DNA from: Pirellulales bacterium
GTDB taxonomy: Bacteria > Planctomycetota > Planctomycetia > Pirellulales > PALSA-1355
Length of the DNA stretch: 64,000 bases
Direction of reading: 5' to 3'
NCBI GenBank assembly: GCA_022844125.1
Contig: JALHMI010000018.1
Span: forward strand, 101,636 to 165,635
Shown here one piece after another: positions 39,061 to 48,202 of this stretch (positions are counted from its first letter, which is position 1; the number at the start of each line of letters is the position of its first letter). The notes under the pieces are model-generated. The model was not told where the DNA came from, did not search any database, and saw only the letters and a list, made by a program, of their open reading frames with translations. A program made the position numbers and the translations under genes.

Positions 39061-40557
39061 ATGCCCACCGCGCTGTTGCGAATGTCGCAAGTGAGCAAGA
39101 GCTTTGGCGCCACGAGGGCGCTCGCGGACGTTTCGCTGGAAGCACGCGGCGGCGAAGTCCTGGCCCTGATCGGCGAGAATGGCGCGGGCAAGAGCACGCT
39201 GATGAAAATCCTGAGCGGCGCCGTATCGCCCGATCGCGGTGAGATGGAACTCGCGGGACGGCGGTTTGCTCCTCGTGGCCCTCACTCCGCGCGGCTGGCC
39301 GGTGTGGCCATGATTTATCAGGAGCTGAACCTGGCGCCTGATTTGGCGGTGGTCGAGAATGTCATGCTGGGGCAGGAGTCGCGCCGCTGCGGCGTGGTTC
39401 GCAGGGCCGACGAGCGGCAGCGTGTTCGCGCGGCGCTCGAACAACTCGATCGCACTGATTTGCCTTTGGACCTTCCCGTGGGGCAGCTCTCGGTGGCCGA
39501 TCAGCAGGTCGTCGAAATCGCTCGGGCGCTGGTCACTGACGCCAAGGTGATCGTGTTCGACGAGCCGACTAGTTCGCTCACGCGGCACGACGTACAGAAC
39601 CTGTTTCGCGCGATCGTCCGGCTCAAGCAGTCTGGCATGGCCATCATCTATATCAGCCACTTCCTGGAAGAGATTCGCCAGATCGCCGACCGGTTCGTGG
39701 TCCTGCGGGACGGATCCGTGGCTGGCAGTGGGCCGCTGGCCGGAGCCACCGAGGCGGACATCGTCTCGTTGATGGTCGGCCGCAAGGTCGAGGAACTCTT
39801 TCCGAGCGTGCCGCATGCGTGCGGAGAGATTCTGCTATCGCTCGAAGGGCTGTCCGGTCGCCGGGCCCCGAAAGGCGCAACCTTGGAGTTGCGTCGAGGA
39901 GAGATTCTAGGGCTGTCCGGCCTCGTTGGCGCGGGCCGAACGGAACTGCTGCGCTGCCTGATGGCGCTCGATCCGGTTCGCGATGGCCGCGTGCGTATTG
40001 CGGGGCTCGAACCGCGCCGCACGCCGCACGCTCGAATCAGGGCAGGACTCGGACTGGTCTCCGAAGATCGCAAGACCGAGGGCCTGGCCCAGCGAGAAAC
40101 AATCGCCGACAACCTGACCTACAGCCGATTGCAGCCGTATAGCCGGTTTGGATGGCTTAACCTCGGCCATCGACGCACCGCCGTGGAAGACTGGATGCGC
40201 AAGCTCAACGTCAAGGCTCGCTCCAGTGAGCAACTCGTCGAGCACCTCTCCGGCGGCAACCAGCAGAAGGTCGCCATCGCTCGGGTAATGCATCAGGACG
40301 CCGATGTGCTGCTGCTCGACGAGCCGACGCGCGGGATCGACGTGGGCACCAAGGCCGAGATCTATCGACTGATGGCCCAGCTCGCGGCACAAGGCAAAGC
40401 CGTGATTTTTGTCAGCTCCTATTTCACGGAACTGCTGGCCATCTGCGACCGCGTGGGAGTGATGGCTCGCGGCGAGCTGCGCGAGATTCGGCCCGCCAGC
40501 GAGTGGACTTCCGAATCGATTTTGAGCTGCGCCTTGGGCGTGGATGGGCGGACCTGA
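39061..40557 (+). CDS. Sugar ABC transporter ATP-binding protein (RbsA-type, two ABC domains)
   Basis: This 498-residue protein has two nucleotide-binding domains. The first contains Walker A 'GENGAGKSTLMK' (about 39-50), signature-like 'LSVADQQVVEIARAL' and Walker B 'VIVFDEPTSSL'. The second has a degenerate Walker A, 'GLVGAGRTELL', but an intact signature 'LSGGNQQKVAIARV' and Walker B 'VLLLDEPTRGID'. That asymmetry is normal for RbsA/MglA proteins. It energises sugar uptake with the permease that follows after 3 bases. The start is ATG 39061; TTG 39037, overlapping the previous stop, is an alternative. No substrate is indicated by sequence. Confidence 0.93.
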   Translation: MPTALLRMSQVSKSFGATRALADVSLEARGGEVLALIGENGAGKSTLMKILSGAVSPDRGEMELAGRRFAPRGPHSARLAGVAMIYQELNLAPDLAVVENVMLGQESRRCGVVRRADERQRVRAALEQLDRTDLPLDLPVGQLSVADQQVVEIARALVTDAKVIVFDEPTSSLTRHDVQNLFRAIVRLKQSGMAIIYISHFLEEIRQIADRFVVLRDGSVAGSGPLAGATEADIVSLMVGRKVEELFPSVPHACGEILLSLEGLSGRRAPKGATLELRRGEILGLSGLVGAGRTELLRCLMALDPVRDGRVRIAGLEPRRTPHARIRAGLGLVSEDRKTEGLAQRETIADNLTYSRLQPYSRFGWLNLGHRRTAVEDWMRKLNVKARSSEQLVEHLSGGNQQKVAIARVMHQDADVLLLDEPTRGIDVGTKAEIYRLMAQLAAQGKAVIFVSSYFTELLAICDRVGVMARGELREIRPASEWTSESILSCALGVDGRT

Positions 40558-40560
40558 GGC

Positions 40561-41577
40561 ATGGGTGAAACGGCAGCAAAGTTGGGACTTGCGCGGCGCG
40601 GGGGTGACTTCCTCCGCAATGTGCTCGGGCCATTTCTGGCGCTGGTCGTCGTCGTGAGTATATTCTGGATTGCCGATTCCATGCAGGCCGATGGCGGCCG
40701 CTTCGCCACGCTCCGCAACGCCCAGAACATCCTGGTGCAGTCGGCCACGGTCGGCGTCGCGGCATTGGGCATGACTCTGATTATTATCTCCGGTGGCATC
40801 GACCTTTCCGCCGGAACGGCCATGGCCCTGAGTGCGACGTCGCTGGCCTGGTTTCTGCGCGAACAGTATTCGCCCGCGGTGAGCGTGGCGGCCGGAATCG
40901 CCGTCGGCTGTCTGTGCGGATGCGCGAACGGCATGCTCATCAGTCTCCTGCGGATCGTGCCGTTCATCGTGACGCTCGGCACGATGACGATTTATCTCGG
41001 CCTGGCCAAGATCGTGGGCGACAACACGATGGTGCGCCCGCTGCCCGACCAGGTGCCACTGTGGATGAAGCAGCTCTTGAGTCCCCGGGTGGAGTACGAA
41101 TGGATGGTGTTTGCGCCGGGGGTCTGGTTACTGCTCGTGATGGCGCTGGTAACCGCTGCCGTGCTGCGCTACACGGTATTCGGCCGGTATGTGTTTGCCG
41201 TGGGGTCGAACGAGGCCACGGCCCGACTGTGCGGTATCAACGTGCCGTTGGTGCGAATCGCGGTGTACACGATTTCGGGCTTTTTTGTCGGAGTGGCGGG
41301 GCTCTACCAGTTTACCCGTCTGACGGTGGGCGACCCCACCTCGGGCACCGGCAAGGAATTGCCAATCATTGCAGCCGTCGTGATCGGCGGCGGAAGCCTG
41401 AGCGGCGGGCGCGGTTCGATCCTGGGCACCTTGACCGGCGCGCTGATCATGCAAGTAATTTCCAGTGGCTGCACCTCGCTGCGGCTGCCGAATCCAATCC
41501 AGGAGATCATCATCGGTTGCATCATCATCGCGGCGGTGACGATCGATCAGTTTCGGCAGCGGCGGCAGGCAGTGTAG
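40561..41577 (+). CDS. Sugar ABC transporter permease (RbsC-type)
   Basis: This 338-residue membrane protein of the BPD_transp_2 family has eight to ten hydrophobic segments. The ATPase-coupling loop is recognisable in '[27 protein letters not shown]' (about 218-244), and '[24 protein letters not shown]' (about 70-93) is the diagnostic RbsC/XylH motif. It forms the channel of the importer encoded at 38033-41577. Spacing of 3 bases to the upstream gene indicates coupled expression. The downstream PLP decarboxylase starts 51 bases later and may share the transcript. Confidence 0.93.
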   Translation: MGETAAKLGLARRGGDFLRNVLGPFLALVVVVSIFWIADSMQADGGRFATLRNAQNILVQSATVGVAALGMTLIIISGGIDLSAGTAMALSATSLAWFLREQYSPAVSVAAGIAVGCLCGCANGMLISLLRIVPFIVTLGTMTIYLGLAKIVGDNTMVRPLPDQVPLWMKQLLSPRVEYEWMVFAPGVWLLLVMALVTAAVLRYTVFGRYVFAVGSNEATARLCGINVPLVRIAVYTISGFFVGVAGLYQFTRLTVGDPTSGTGKELPIIAAVVIGGGSLSGGRGSILGTLTGALIMQVISSGCTSLRLPNPIQEIIIGCIIIAAVTIDQFRQRRQAV

Positions 41578-41628
41578 CTGCATTCGCTGAGTAAAGTTGA
41601 CTTCCTCCAGTCAGGTGCCATTCGACCG

Positions 41629-43302
41629 GTGTCAGAATCCGTCCCATATCAGCAGCTCCTTGAATCGCTGCGTCAGGCGTTTCCGCAGCCAGTATCCGAT
41701 CCGGTGCACGACGGCTACGTGGTGTTCTCGATGCTGCGCGCGCTCGATCAGGTTGACGCCCTCAAATCGCAAGCGCCGATCCTGGGGACGCCCTGCGAGC
41801 CGGACTATGCCAAGGCTCGCCGCGAACGAATTGACGTCGAAGGTCGGACGCTCGAAGCCGTCATTCCTGAGCTGGTGAGTTATCTGCAGGGGATGTTCAT
41901 CTGGGGACACCCACGGAGCCAGATCAACGTCGTGCCGAACCCAACGCTGGCCAGCGTGATCGGCACGCTGCTGCCGCTGCTCTACAACCCGAATTTGTGC
42001 AGCGATGAAAGCGCACGCCGGTTCGCCGAGGCAGAAGTCCGCGCGAGCGCGATGACGGCCGACCTGGTCGGCTACGATCCCTCTCAAGCCGGCGGTCTGT
42101 TCACGTTTGGCGGCACCGGTACGCTGCTGTACGGCGTCAAAGTTGGGCTGGAGAAAGCCCTGCCCGGCGCCGGCCAGCACGGGGTGCGCGAGGACGCCGT
42201 GATCGTGGCTTCCGAGCAGAGCCACTATTCCTGCCTGAACGTGGCCAACTGGCTGGGGCTCGGTCAGCAGAACGTGATTCGCGTGGGAAGCAATCTCGAT
42301 AACTCCATTCGGCTGGCCGATCTGGAGCAGGCTCTGCGCGGCATACTGAGCGAGGGTCGCAAGATCGCCGCAATCGTTGCCACGATGGGCACGACTGACG
42401 CCTTTGGCATCGACGACCTGCGAGCGATAGACGCCTTGCGTCGAAGTTTGGCGGCGGAGTTCTCGCTACCGCAGTTGCCGCACTTGCACGCCGACGCCGT
42501 GATTGGCTGGGCCTGGAGCGTGTTCAACGACTACGATTTTGAAGAGAATCCGTTGGCGTTTCGCGGGCGAACCGTGCGCTCACTGGCTTCCGCTCAGCAC
42601 GACATTGGTCACCTGCGACTGGCTGATTCTGTCGGCATCGATTTTCACAAGACGGGCTATGCCCCGTACAGCTCGTCACTGGTACTGTTTCGCGACTACC
42701 AGGACTTCAGTCTTATTGCTCGTTCGCGGGAGACGATGCCCTATCTGTATCAGTCGGGCGAACATCATCCCGGCATGTATACGCTCGAGACCACCCGCAG
42801 TGGCTGCGGAGCGATGGCGGCGCTCGCCAATCTGTTGCTGCTGGGAAAGACCGGCTATCGCGTGCTGCTGGGACACGCGGTGGAAATGGCCGAGGTGCTG
42901 CGCGAGCGTGTCGAGTCGCACCCGAACCTTTCGGTGCTCAACGGCGAGAACGTTGGTCCCGTGACACTCTTCCGGGCGTATCCCGATTGCGTGGACACAT
43001 TCAATGTCAAACAGCGCGAGCGCAGCGATCGTCAGTACCGCACGCAGCTCGTGGCGCACAATGATTACAACCGCCGCATCTACCAGCGCGTGCACGCCGA
43101 AGCACTGGGTGGGCACGGAGTCACGCTCTCGCTTACCGATTGCTATCGGCAAAATGACTTTGGGGACCCGATTGTCGCGCTGAAGTCGTACGTGCTCTCG
43201 CCGTTCGCCGATGAAAGCCGGATGGCCTCGGTGGTGAAGCATGTGCTGGCAGCACGCGAGGCTGTGGATGCCGAAGACGACGTGGCCGCCCGCGCGAAAT
43301 GA
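41629..43302 (+). CDS. Group II PLP-dependent amino-acid decarboxylase
   Basis: This 557-residue protein is a pyridoxal-dependent decarboxylase of the glutamate/aromatic-amino-acid decarboxylase family. 'SEQSHYSCLNVANWLGLG' (about 194-211) holds the His that stacks on PLP, 'HADAVIGWAWSVFN' (about 287-300) the Asp that binds its ring nitrogen, and 'SVGIDFHKTGYAPYSSSLVLFRD' (about 337-359) the PLP lysine. Substrate residues cannot be read: glutamate, tyrosine, DOPA and related acids are all possible. It is longer than typical (about 480-500 residues), with extra N-terminal and C-terminal segments. The start is GTG 41629; no ATG is suitably placed. It follows the sugar transporter after 51 bases. 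Confidence 0.85.
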   Translation: MSESVPYQQLLESLRQAFPQPVSDPVHDGYVVFSMLRALDQVDALKSQAPILGTPCEPDYAKARRERIDVEGRTLEAVIPELVSYLQGMFIWGHPRSQINVVPNPTLASVIGTLLPLLYNPNLCSDESARRFAEAEVRASAMTADLVGYDPSQAGGLFTFGGTGTLLYGVKVGLEKALPGAGQHGVREDAVIVASEQSHYSCLNVANWLGLGQQNVIRVGSNLDNSIRLADLEQALRGILSEGRKIAAIVATMGTTDAFGIDDLRAIDALRRSLAAEFSLPQLPHLHADAVIGWAWSVFNDYDFEENPLAFRGRTVRSLASAQHDIGHLRLADSVGIDFHKTGYAPYSSSLVLFRDYQDFSLIARSRETMPYLYQSGEHHPGMYTLETTRSGCGAMAALANLLLLGKTGYRVLLGHAVEMAEVLRERVESHPNLSVLNGENVGPVTLFRAYPDCVDTFNVKQRERSDRQYRTQLVAHNDYNRRIYQRVHAEALGGHGVTLSLTDCYRQNDFGDPIVALKSYVLSPFADESRMASVVKHVLAAREAVDAEDDVAARAK

Positions 43303-43312
43303 ACTAAGCCGC

Positions 43313-44698
43313 TCAGGCAATGATCTCGTGGATCACCTGCCCGCGCGAGATGGGGAAGGGGCGACCGAGCCCGTCTCGCATTTCCGTCGCCGGATCGATT
43401 CCCATCAGGGCGAAGAGCGTCGCCGAGAGATCGTCCGGCAGCACGGCGCCCGACTGCGGATAGGCGCCGCTGCGGTCTGACTCTCCATAGCGGAAGCCAC
43501 GTTTCACGCCGCCGCCGGCGAGCAGAACTGTGTAGCAACTTGGCCAGTGGTCGCGACTATTGTTCTTGTTGATCCGTGGCGTGCGGCCGAACTCGCCCAT
43601 CCAGACGACGAGCGTCTCGTCGAGCAGGCCGCGATCGTCGAGATCGGTGAGCAGCGTCGGCAGGGTCTGATCGGTCAGCGGCAATTGCCACTCCGGCAGG
43701 ATTTCGTACATCCGGCTGCCGTCGAAACCGTGCGTGTCCCAGCCGCCGCTGGTTTTGCTGCGGCCACCAATGTTCGACGAGAAGTACACGTTCACGAACC
43801 GCACGCCCGACTCGACCAGACGCCGAGCGAGCAGGCAGCTTTGACCGTACGTCGTGCGACCGTAAGCGTCGCGGACCACTTCGGGCTCGGCCGAAAGATT
43901 GAATGCGTCGCGCACCTCGCGCGAAGTAAGCATCGAGAGCGCCCGTTTGTAATACGCGTCCAGCCCTTGGGCTTCGGCCGAATCGTCGAGCCAGGCGACT
44001 TGCCGATTCACGAGCTCCTGCATCGAGCGGCGACTGGCCAGCCGATCGCTCGACATACCGGCTGGCAGGCTCAGCGCGGGAAGGCGGAAATCAGGCTTCG
44101 CCGGATCGTCCATCACCAGCAGCGGATCGTGCCGCTTGCCAAGAAATGTCGCCCGCTGCCCAGGCGTGATCGAACCATCGCGGATGGTATAAGGATACGC
44201 AACGAACTTGGGAACGGCCGAGCTGGCGCCGTCCTTCAGATCCGGCGCGAAGCGATCGGCAATGCTGCCGTAGGCGGGAAACAGGGCGTTGGTGTCCTGC
44301 AGGCGGATGTCGTCCACCGGCGGTTCGTGACCCGAGAGCGCGTAGTATGAGGCCGAGTTGTGATTCTTCATCGTGTGATGAACGCCGTGCACGAGCGTCA
44401 CTTTGTCCATCACTTTGCTGGTGGCCGGCAACAGCTTCGAGATTCGCAGCCCCGGCATGCTGGTGGCGATCGTTCCCAATGGCGAGCGGATGCCGTCGGG
44501 TTCCTCGGGCTTCACGTCGAACGTGTCGAGATGGCTGGGTCCGCCGAACTGATAGAGAAAGATCACCGATTTGGCGCGAACTGGCAGTTTGGCGGGCGCA
44601 TCGGCTGCGCGCAACAACCTGGGCATCGTGAGGCCCAACAGACCCAGCCCGCCAATCTGAAGCGCGCTGCGGCGCGAAAGCAATTCGGCATCGTGCAT
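43313..44698 (-). CDS. DUF1501 (twin-arginine exported) protein
   Basis: The 461-residue protein opens 'LSRRSALQIGGLGLLGLTMPRLLRAADA' with a twin-arginine (RRS) leader (about 7-33), so it is probably exported folded. It has the DUF1501 pattern: 'KSVIFLYQFGGPSHLDTFDVKPEEPDGIRSPLGTIATSMPGLRISKLLP', 'SGGWDTHG' and 'WMGEFGRTPRINKNNSRDHWPSCYTVLLAGGGVKRG'. The fold is alkaline-phosphatase/sulfatase-like, and family members in planctomycetes usually sit beside a DUF1549/1553 cytochrome protein. That partner is not adjacent here. Substrate and activity are unknown. Confidence 0.9.
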   Translation of the reverse strand: MHDAELLSRRSALQIGGLGLLGLTMPRLLRAADAPAKLPVRAKSVIFLYQFGGPSHLDTFDVKPEEPDGIRSPLGTIATSMPGLRISKLLPATSKVMDKVTLVHGVHHTMKNHNSASYYALSGHEPPVDDIRLQDTNALFPAYGSIADRFAPDLKDGASSAVPKFVAYPYTIRDGSITPGQRATFLGKRHDPLLVMDDPAKPDFRLPALSLPAGMSSDRLASRRSMQELVNRQVAWLDDSAEAQGLDAYYKRALSMLTSREVRDAFNLSAEPEVVRDAYGRTTYGQSCLLARRLVESGVRFVNVYFSSNIGGRSKTSGGWDTHGFDGSRMYEILPEWQLPLTDQTLPTLLTDLDDRGLLDETLVVWMGEFGRTPRINKNNSRDHWPSCYTVLLAGGGVKRGFRYGESDRSGAYPQSGAVLPDDLSATLFALMGIDPATEMRDGLGRPFPISRGQVIHEIIA

Positions 44699-44773
44699 CG
44701 CGTTAGCTTAACCTGATGACACACGCCGAGCCAACTGATTCTGCTGCCTGCGATCCGATGCACCGAGCTAGCG

Positions 44774-45517
44774 CTAGTTCGCGGCGATCGCCCGGGCGAG
44801 CGGCTGCAGGATGTGTTCCGCGACGTAACCGTCGATCATCTCGCAGCAGACCTGCTTCAGGCTGTCGAGCACTTGGACGTAGGTCTGATCGCCGCCCAGT
44901 CCGCCATAGCGTCTGGCGGTCACATAGACGCTGAGCTGATCTTCGGGAAACTCACCGGTGCGAATCTGATACGCGTTGGTGCGGTTCTCGATGCTCAGCC
45001 GACACTGCATGCGGCAGTCTTCGTCGAGGGCCAGCGTGATGGTCGGCTCGTAGCTCACCACGGTGCCGCGGGGGACTTCCAGCAGCTTTTCCAACGAAGG
45101 GCTGACGCCCAGCACCTCGGCCACGAGTTGGTTGTGATTGCCGCGGTAGGTGAAGTCGAAACCGAACAACAGGTCGATCGCTTCGCAATCGATCGGGCTC
45201 AGCGAGAGCATGTAGGGCGCCAGCTCGAGCACCAGCCGGTGCTGTTCGATAGCGTCTTCCATGTTTTCCGGGTTCACGTAGCCCGAGCACAGCCGGCGGG
45301 CTTCGATGGTGCTCCAGCGATAGTGGCCGCGTTCCTTGTCCTCTTCGAGGATGAAGTCTCCCTTTTCGCGGCTGTAAAAGTGCCGCATCGTGGGATACTG
45401 TTTTTGCAGGCGTTCGAAGTAGTGCAAGACCGAGTCGCGACCCGTGGGCAGATCCATCTCCGTACTGAGGTTCATGTTGACGTAGAAGTCGTCACTCAAT
45501 GAACTGTAGCGAGCCAT
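44774..45517 (-). CDS. Conserved protein of unknown function
   Basis: This 247-residue soluble protein starts at ATG 45517 (MARYSSLSDDFYVNMNLSTE); the frame extends to 45577 without clear signals. It is mixed alpha/beta ('LHYFERLQKQYPTMRHFYSREKGDFILEEDKERGHYRWSTIEARRLCSGYVNPENM', 'LSVYVTARRYGGLGGDQTYVQVLDSLKQVCCEMIDGYV'). It has two cysteines close together near the C-terminus ('QVCCEM') and no signal peptide or membrane segment. I recognise no family. It is flanked by the DUF1501 gene downstream and the divergent ogt-type gene. Confidence 0.6.
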   Translation of the reverse strand: MARYSSLSDDFYVNMNLSTEMDLPTGRDSVLHYFERLQKQYPTMRHFYSREKGDFILEEDKERGHYRWSTIEARRLCSGYVNPENMEDAIEQHRLVLELAPYMLSLSPIDCEAIDLLFGFDFTYRGNHNQLVAEVLGVSPSLEKLLEVPRGTVVSYEPTITLALDEDCRMQCRLSIENRTNAYQIRTGEFPEDQLSVYVTARRYGGLGGDQTYVQVLDSLKQVCCEMIDGYVAEHILQPLARAIAAN

Positions 45518-45648
45518 CAAGAACCCCCTTCGGTGCCACACGTTCGCCTCCGCGAACCGCGCCTGCCAGCAGGCCATTCTCGAACGCGTCGAGTGGAAGT
45601 CCGCCGGCCGGATTGTGCCTGTCCACGACCAGTATAGAATGACCCTCG

Positions 45649-46287
45649 ATGAGCGTCAAAGCGCAGAAACAGGCCACTCGCCCCAAGCGCGGAGAGTCGC
45701 CAAATCACCGCCGAAAACCGCGCAATTCTGCCCGCGAGCAATTTCAACTGGTCGTGTTTCCGACCGACTTAGGCTGGGGAGCACTCCTCGCCACGAAAGA
45801 TAAGGTAGTGCAACTCGTGCTGGGCCGCGCGAGCGCGGCAGCGGCACTCGCCGACGTGGACACTTCGCTGGTGGAGGATGCCACACCAAAGCACTCGTGG
45901 CAGAAACTCATCACGCGGCTGCAGGATTTCGCACGCGGCCGCATCGTCGATTTTTCCGACGTTCCACTCAGCTTCGCAGATCGCACGCCCTTGCAACAGG
46001 CAATCCTGCGCGAGTGCCGTAAAGTTCCCTACGGCAGCACGATCAGCTACAGTGAACTGGCTGTCCGGGCCGGTGCACCGCGGGCGGCCCGGGCAGTCGG
46101 TTCCACCATGGCCGCTTGCCGGCAGGGGATCATCGTACCCTGTCATCGCGTGATCAGCGCCTCGGGCGCACCTGGTGGGTTCGGCGGCCCGGCCGGTGTC
46201 GGTTTTAAACGGCAACTGCTGGAACTCGAGCGAGAGGCCCTGGCTCGTACGGCAAAACCGCGATCCCAGCCTCGATCGGGCCGCTAG
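45649..46287 (+). CDS. ogt: Methylated-DNA-protein cysteine methyltransferase (Ogt-type)
   Basis: This 212-residue protein removes methyl or alkyl groups from O6 of guanine by suicide transfer to its own cysteine. The active site is 'GIIVPCHRVISASG' (Cys about 163) and the helix-turn-helix is 'TISYSELAVRAGAPRAARAVGSTMAACRQG' (about 131-160) with the arginine finger in 'RAARAVG'. The N-terminal basic stretch (about 1-30, 'KQATRPKRGESPNHRRKPRN') is unusual for the family. The gene is separated from the divergent gene at 45517 by 131 bases. There is no Ada domain in the protein. Confidence 0.92.
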   Translation: MSVKAQKQATRPKRGESPNHRRKPRNSAREQFQLVVFPTDLGWGALLATKDKVVQLVLGRASAAAALADVDTSLVEDATPKHSWQKLITRLQDFARGRIVDFSDVPLSFADRTPLQQAILRECRKVPYGSTISYSELAVRAGAPRAARAVGSTMAACRQGIIVPCHRVISASGAPGGFGGPAGVGFKRQLLELEREALARTAKPRSQPRSGR

Positions 46288-46549
46288 CGAGCAGCCGCCA
46301 TCGCAGCCAGCCAGCCACCAATCTCGGCTTGTACCGGCCGGGCGCGGTCACTATGATTCGCCACCCTTGAATCAGGGGCCGAGGACTGGCCGACCGGGAA
46401 AATCCAGCGGCCGGTTTTAACCTCTGGATTTTGGGCGGCGGCATGCGACAATGAAAAACCTTGCCGTGGGCCGCGGCGAGCCGAGCACACCATGCGGTTC
46501 GTAATTCGCGCGCCCACGCTTCCTTCCCCCGACTGCGGACAGATCGATC

Positions 46550-46771
46550 GTGCCTGACATTCCCTCGTGCGATATTGAACGCCGTGTTGACGGCGCCGTG
46601 GTGGTTCGCGTCCACTCACGCATTACGGGCGGCCGGGCCCTGCCGGACGCGGTCTTTGCGTTCCGCGCGGGCGATCCGCAGTTCTCGTTCTGGGAGCAGC
46701 AACTCCGGCAGCGCGAAGTGTTGCCGCCGACCGAGTTGCCAATTTCGATGCCGATGTACGAGCCGACTTAG
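46550..46771 (+). CDS. Small protein of unknown function
   Basis: This 73-residue protein starts at GTG 46550 (MPDIPSCDIERRVDGAVVVR). It has a compact alpha/beta look ('DAVFAFRAGDPQFSFWEQQLRQREVLPP') and a proline-rich end 'LPISMPMYEPT'. No known domain. The stop codon lies inside a 15-base imperfect tandem repeat (46756-46785), so the C-terminus may have been changed recently. It diverges from the ogt region by 262 bases in which no other gene was seen. Confidence 0.45.
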   Translation: MPDIPSCDIERRVDGAVVVRVHSRITGGRALPDAVFAFRAGDPQFSFWEQQLRQREVLPPTELPISMPMYEPT

Positions 46772-46785
46772 TACGAGCCGACCTG
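46756..46785. repeat. 15-base tandem duplication across a stop codon
   Basis: GTACGAGCCGACTTA (46756-46770) is followed directly by GTACGAGCCGACCTG (46771-46785). The first unit and the G of the second make the TAG stop of the small gene at 46550. Confidence 0.5.
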
Positions 46786-46795
46786 GACCGACGGT

Positions 46796-48190
46796 TCAGC
46801 TGTTCGGCCCGCGCTTGCGCAACAGCGACTGCATCTGCGTCTGAACTTCCGTTGAGTCCGCTTCGCCAGCCAGATTGCGCAGCTCATGCGGATCGGCCTG
46901 GTGATCGTAAAGCTCCGCGCCGTGGCGACCTTCGTCCCACTCGGTATACCGCCAACGCTCCGTCCGGACGCTGACTCCCCGAATTTCGCCGCGCAATACC
47001 TGCGTATACGCAGCGGCCTTCCAAGTCGCTTCGGGATCTTCGAGCAGCGGGCGCAGGCTCTGGCCTTCGAGCTGCTCGACCGTCGGAAGATTGCACAGAT
47101 CGACCAGCGTGGGATACACGTCGATCAGTTCCACGGTCCGCCCGCAAACCTGGCCATTGCCCTTGGCCCCTGGAGCGATCACCACCAGTGGCACGCGTGC
47201 CGATTGCTCGAACAGCGACATCTTGTGCCACATGCCACCGTGCTCGCCCAGGTGATATCCGTGATCGCTGGCAAACACCACGACCGTGTTGTCCCACAAC
47301 TTGTACTCGTCGAGCGCTTCGAGCACGAAGCCGATCTGGGCGTCGACAAAGCTGATCGATGCATAATATGCGGCCACGATCTCCTTGCGATCGGTCTCGT
47401 CGAGCTGCGGCGTGCCGGGCGGATAGGTGAAGGCCGCCGCGGGGATCCGGCGCAAGTGATCGAGCGGTTCGTCGAGCGCGCTGATCTTCGACAGCGGATA
47501 CATATCGAAATACTTCTCCGGCGCCGCATAGGGCTGATGGGGTCGGCGAAAGCCCACGGCCAGAAAAAACGGCTTTGGATCAGCGGCAAGTCGCTGGAGC
47601 ATGGCTGCACTTCGCCGCGCTACAATGCCGTCGGCCGTTTCCTCGTCCGGCGAGTTGAGCGCCGCCCACTCGATGCCGTACTTCACCGGCCAATTATGCT
47701 CCTTGGAGCGAACAACAGTTGCCTCGGGCGGATGCTTGCCCGTCTCGCGAACCTCGACGTCCCAACTTGCCGGATCTTCGAACTCGTCACCCGTGTGAAA
47801 GATCTTGCCGACGTGCGCGGTGTGATAGCCCTGCTCGCGGAAGTATTGCGGCAGAAACACAGCCTTCTCGCCGAGGTGTGTCCTCGGCGGCGTCTTGAGG
47901 TCGTACACCTGCGTCGTGTCGGGCCGCAACCCGCTCAGCATCGAAACCCGCGAAGGATTACAGACGGGGTACTGGCAGTAAGCTCGCTCGAAGCGCACGC
48001 CGCGCGCGGCCAGCCGATCGATGTTGGGCGACTGGACCAGGGGGCGGCCATAGCAGCCGAGGTCGTTGTTCATGTCGTCGACCAAGACCAGAACGACGTT
48101 CAACCGCTCTGCCGCCGTCGTGAGGCAAGGCGCCCAGACAAGCGCGATCACAAAAATTGCCACGATGAGTCGACGCATTGGGACTTTCAC
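46796..48190 (-). CDS. Secreted sulfatase (iduronate-2-sulfatase-like)
   Basis: This 464-residue protein has a signal peptide (about 1-27, ending 'CLTTAAE') and the type I sulfatase fold: 'LNVVLVLVDDMNNDLGCYG' (calcium-binding Asp-Asp) and 'YPVCNPSRVSMLSGLRPDTTQVYDL' (about 74-98) with the C-x-P-S-R motif, whose cysteine becomes formylglycine. 'HHGG' style residues are present in 'SDHGYHLGEHGGMWHKMSLFEQSARVPLVV' (about 308-337). The ending 'AELYDHQADPHELRNLAGEAD' is typical of planctomycete iduronate-type sulfatases. It removes sulfate from polysaccharides outside the cytoplasm; substrate unknown. A maturase gene is not in the window. Confidence 0.93.
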   Translation of the reverse strand: MKVPMRRLIVAIFVIALVWAPCLTTAAERLNVVLVLVDDMNNDLGCYGRPLVQSPNIDRLAARGVRFERAYCQYPVCNPSRVSMLSGLRPDTTQVYDLKTPPRTHLGEKAVFLPQYFREQGYHTAHVGKIFHTGDEFEDPASWDVEVRETGKHPPEATVVRSKEHNWPVKYGIEWAALNSPDEETADGIVARRSAAMLQRLAADPKPFFLAVGFRRPHQPYAAPEKYFDMYPLSKISALDEPLDHLRRIPAAAFTYPPGTPQLDETDRKEIVAAYYASISFVDAQIGFVLEALDEYKLWDNTVVVFASDHGYHLGEHGGMWHKMSLFEQSARVPLVVIAPGAKGNGQVCGRTVELIDVYPTLVDLCNLPTVEQLEGQSLRPLLEDPEATWKAAAYTQVLRGEIRGVSVRTERWRYTEWDEGRHGAELYDHQADPHELRNLAGEADSTEVQTQMQSLLRKRGPNS

Positions 48191-48202
48191 TTGTACGGTG
48201 CT

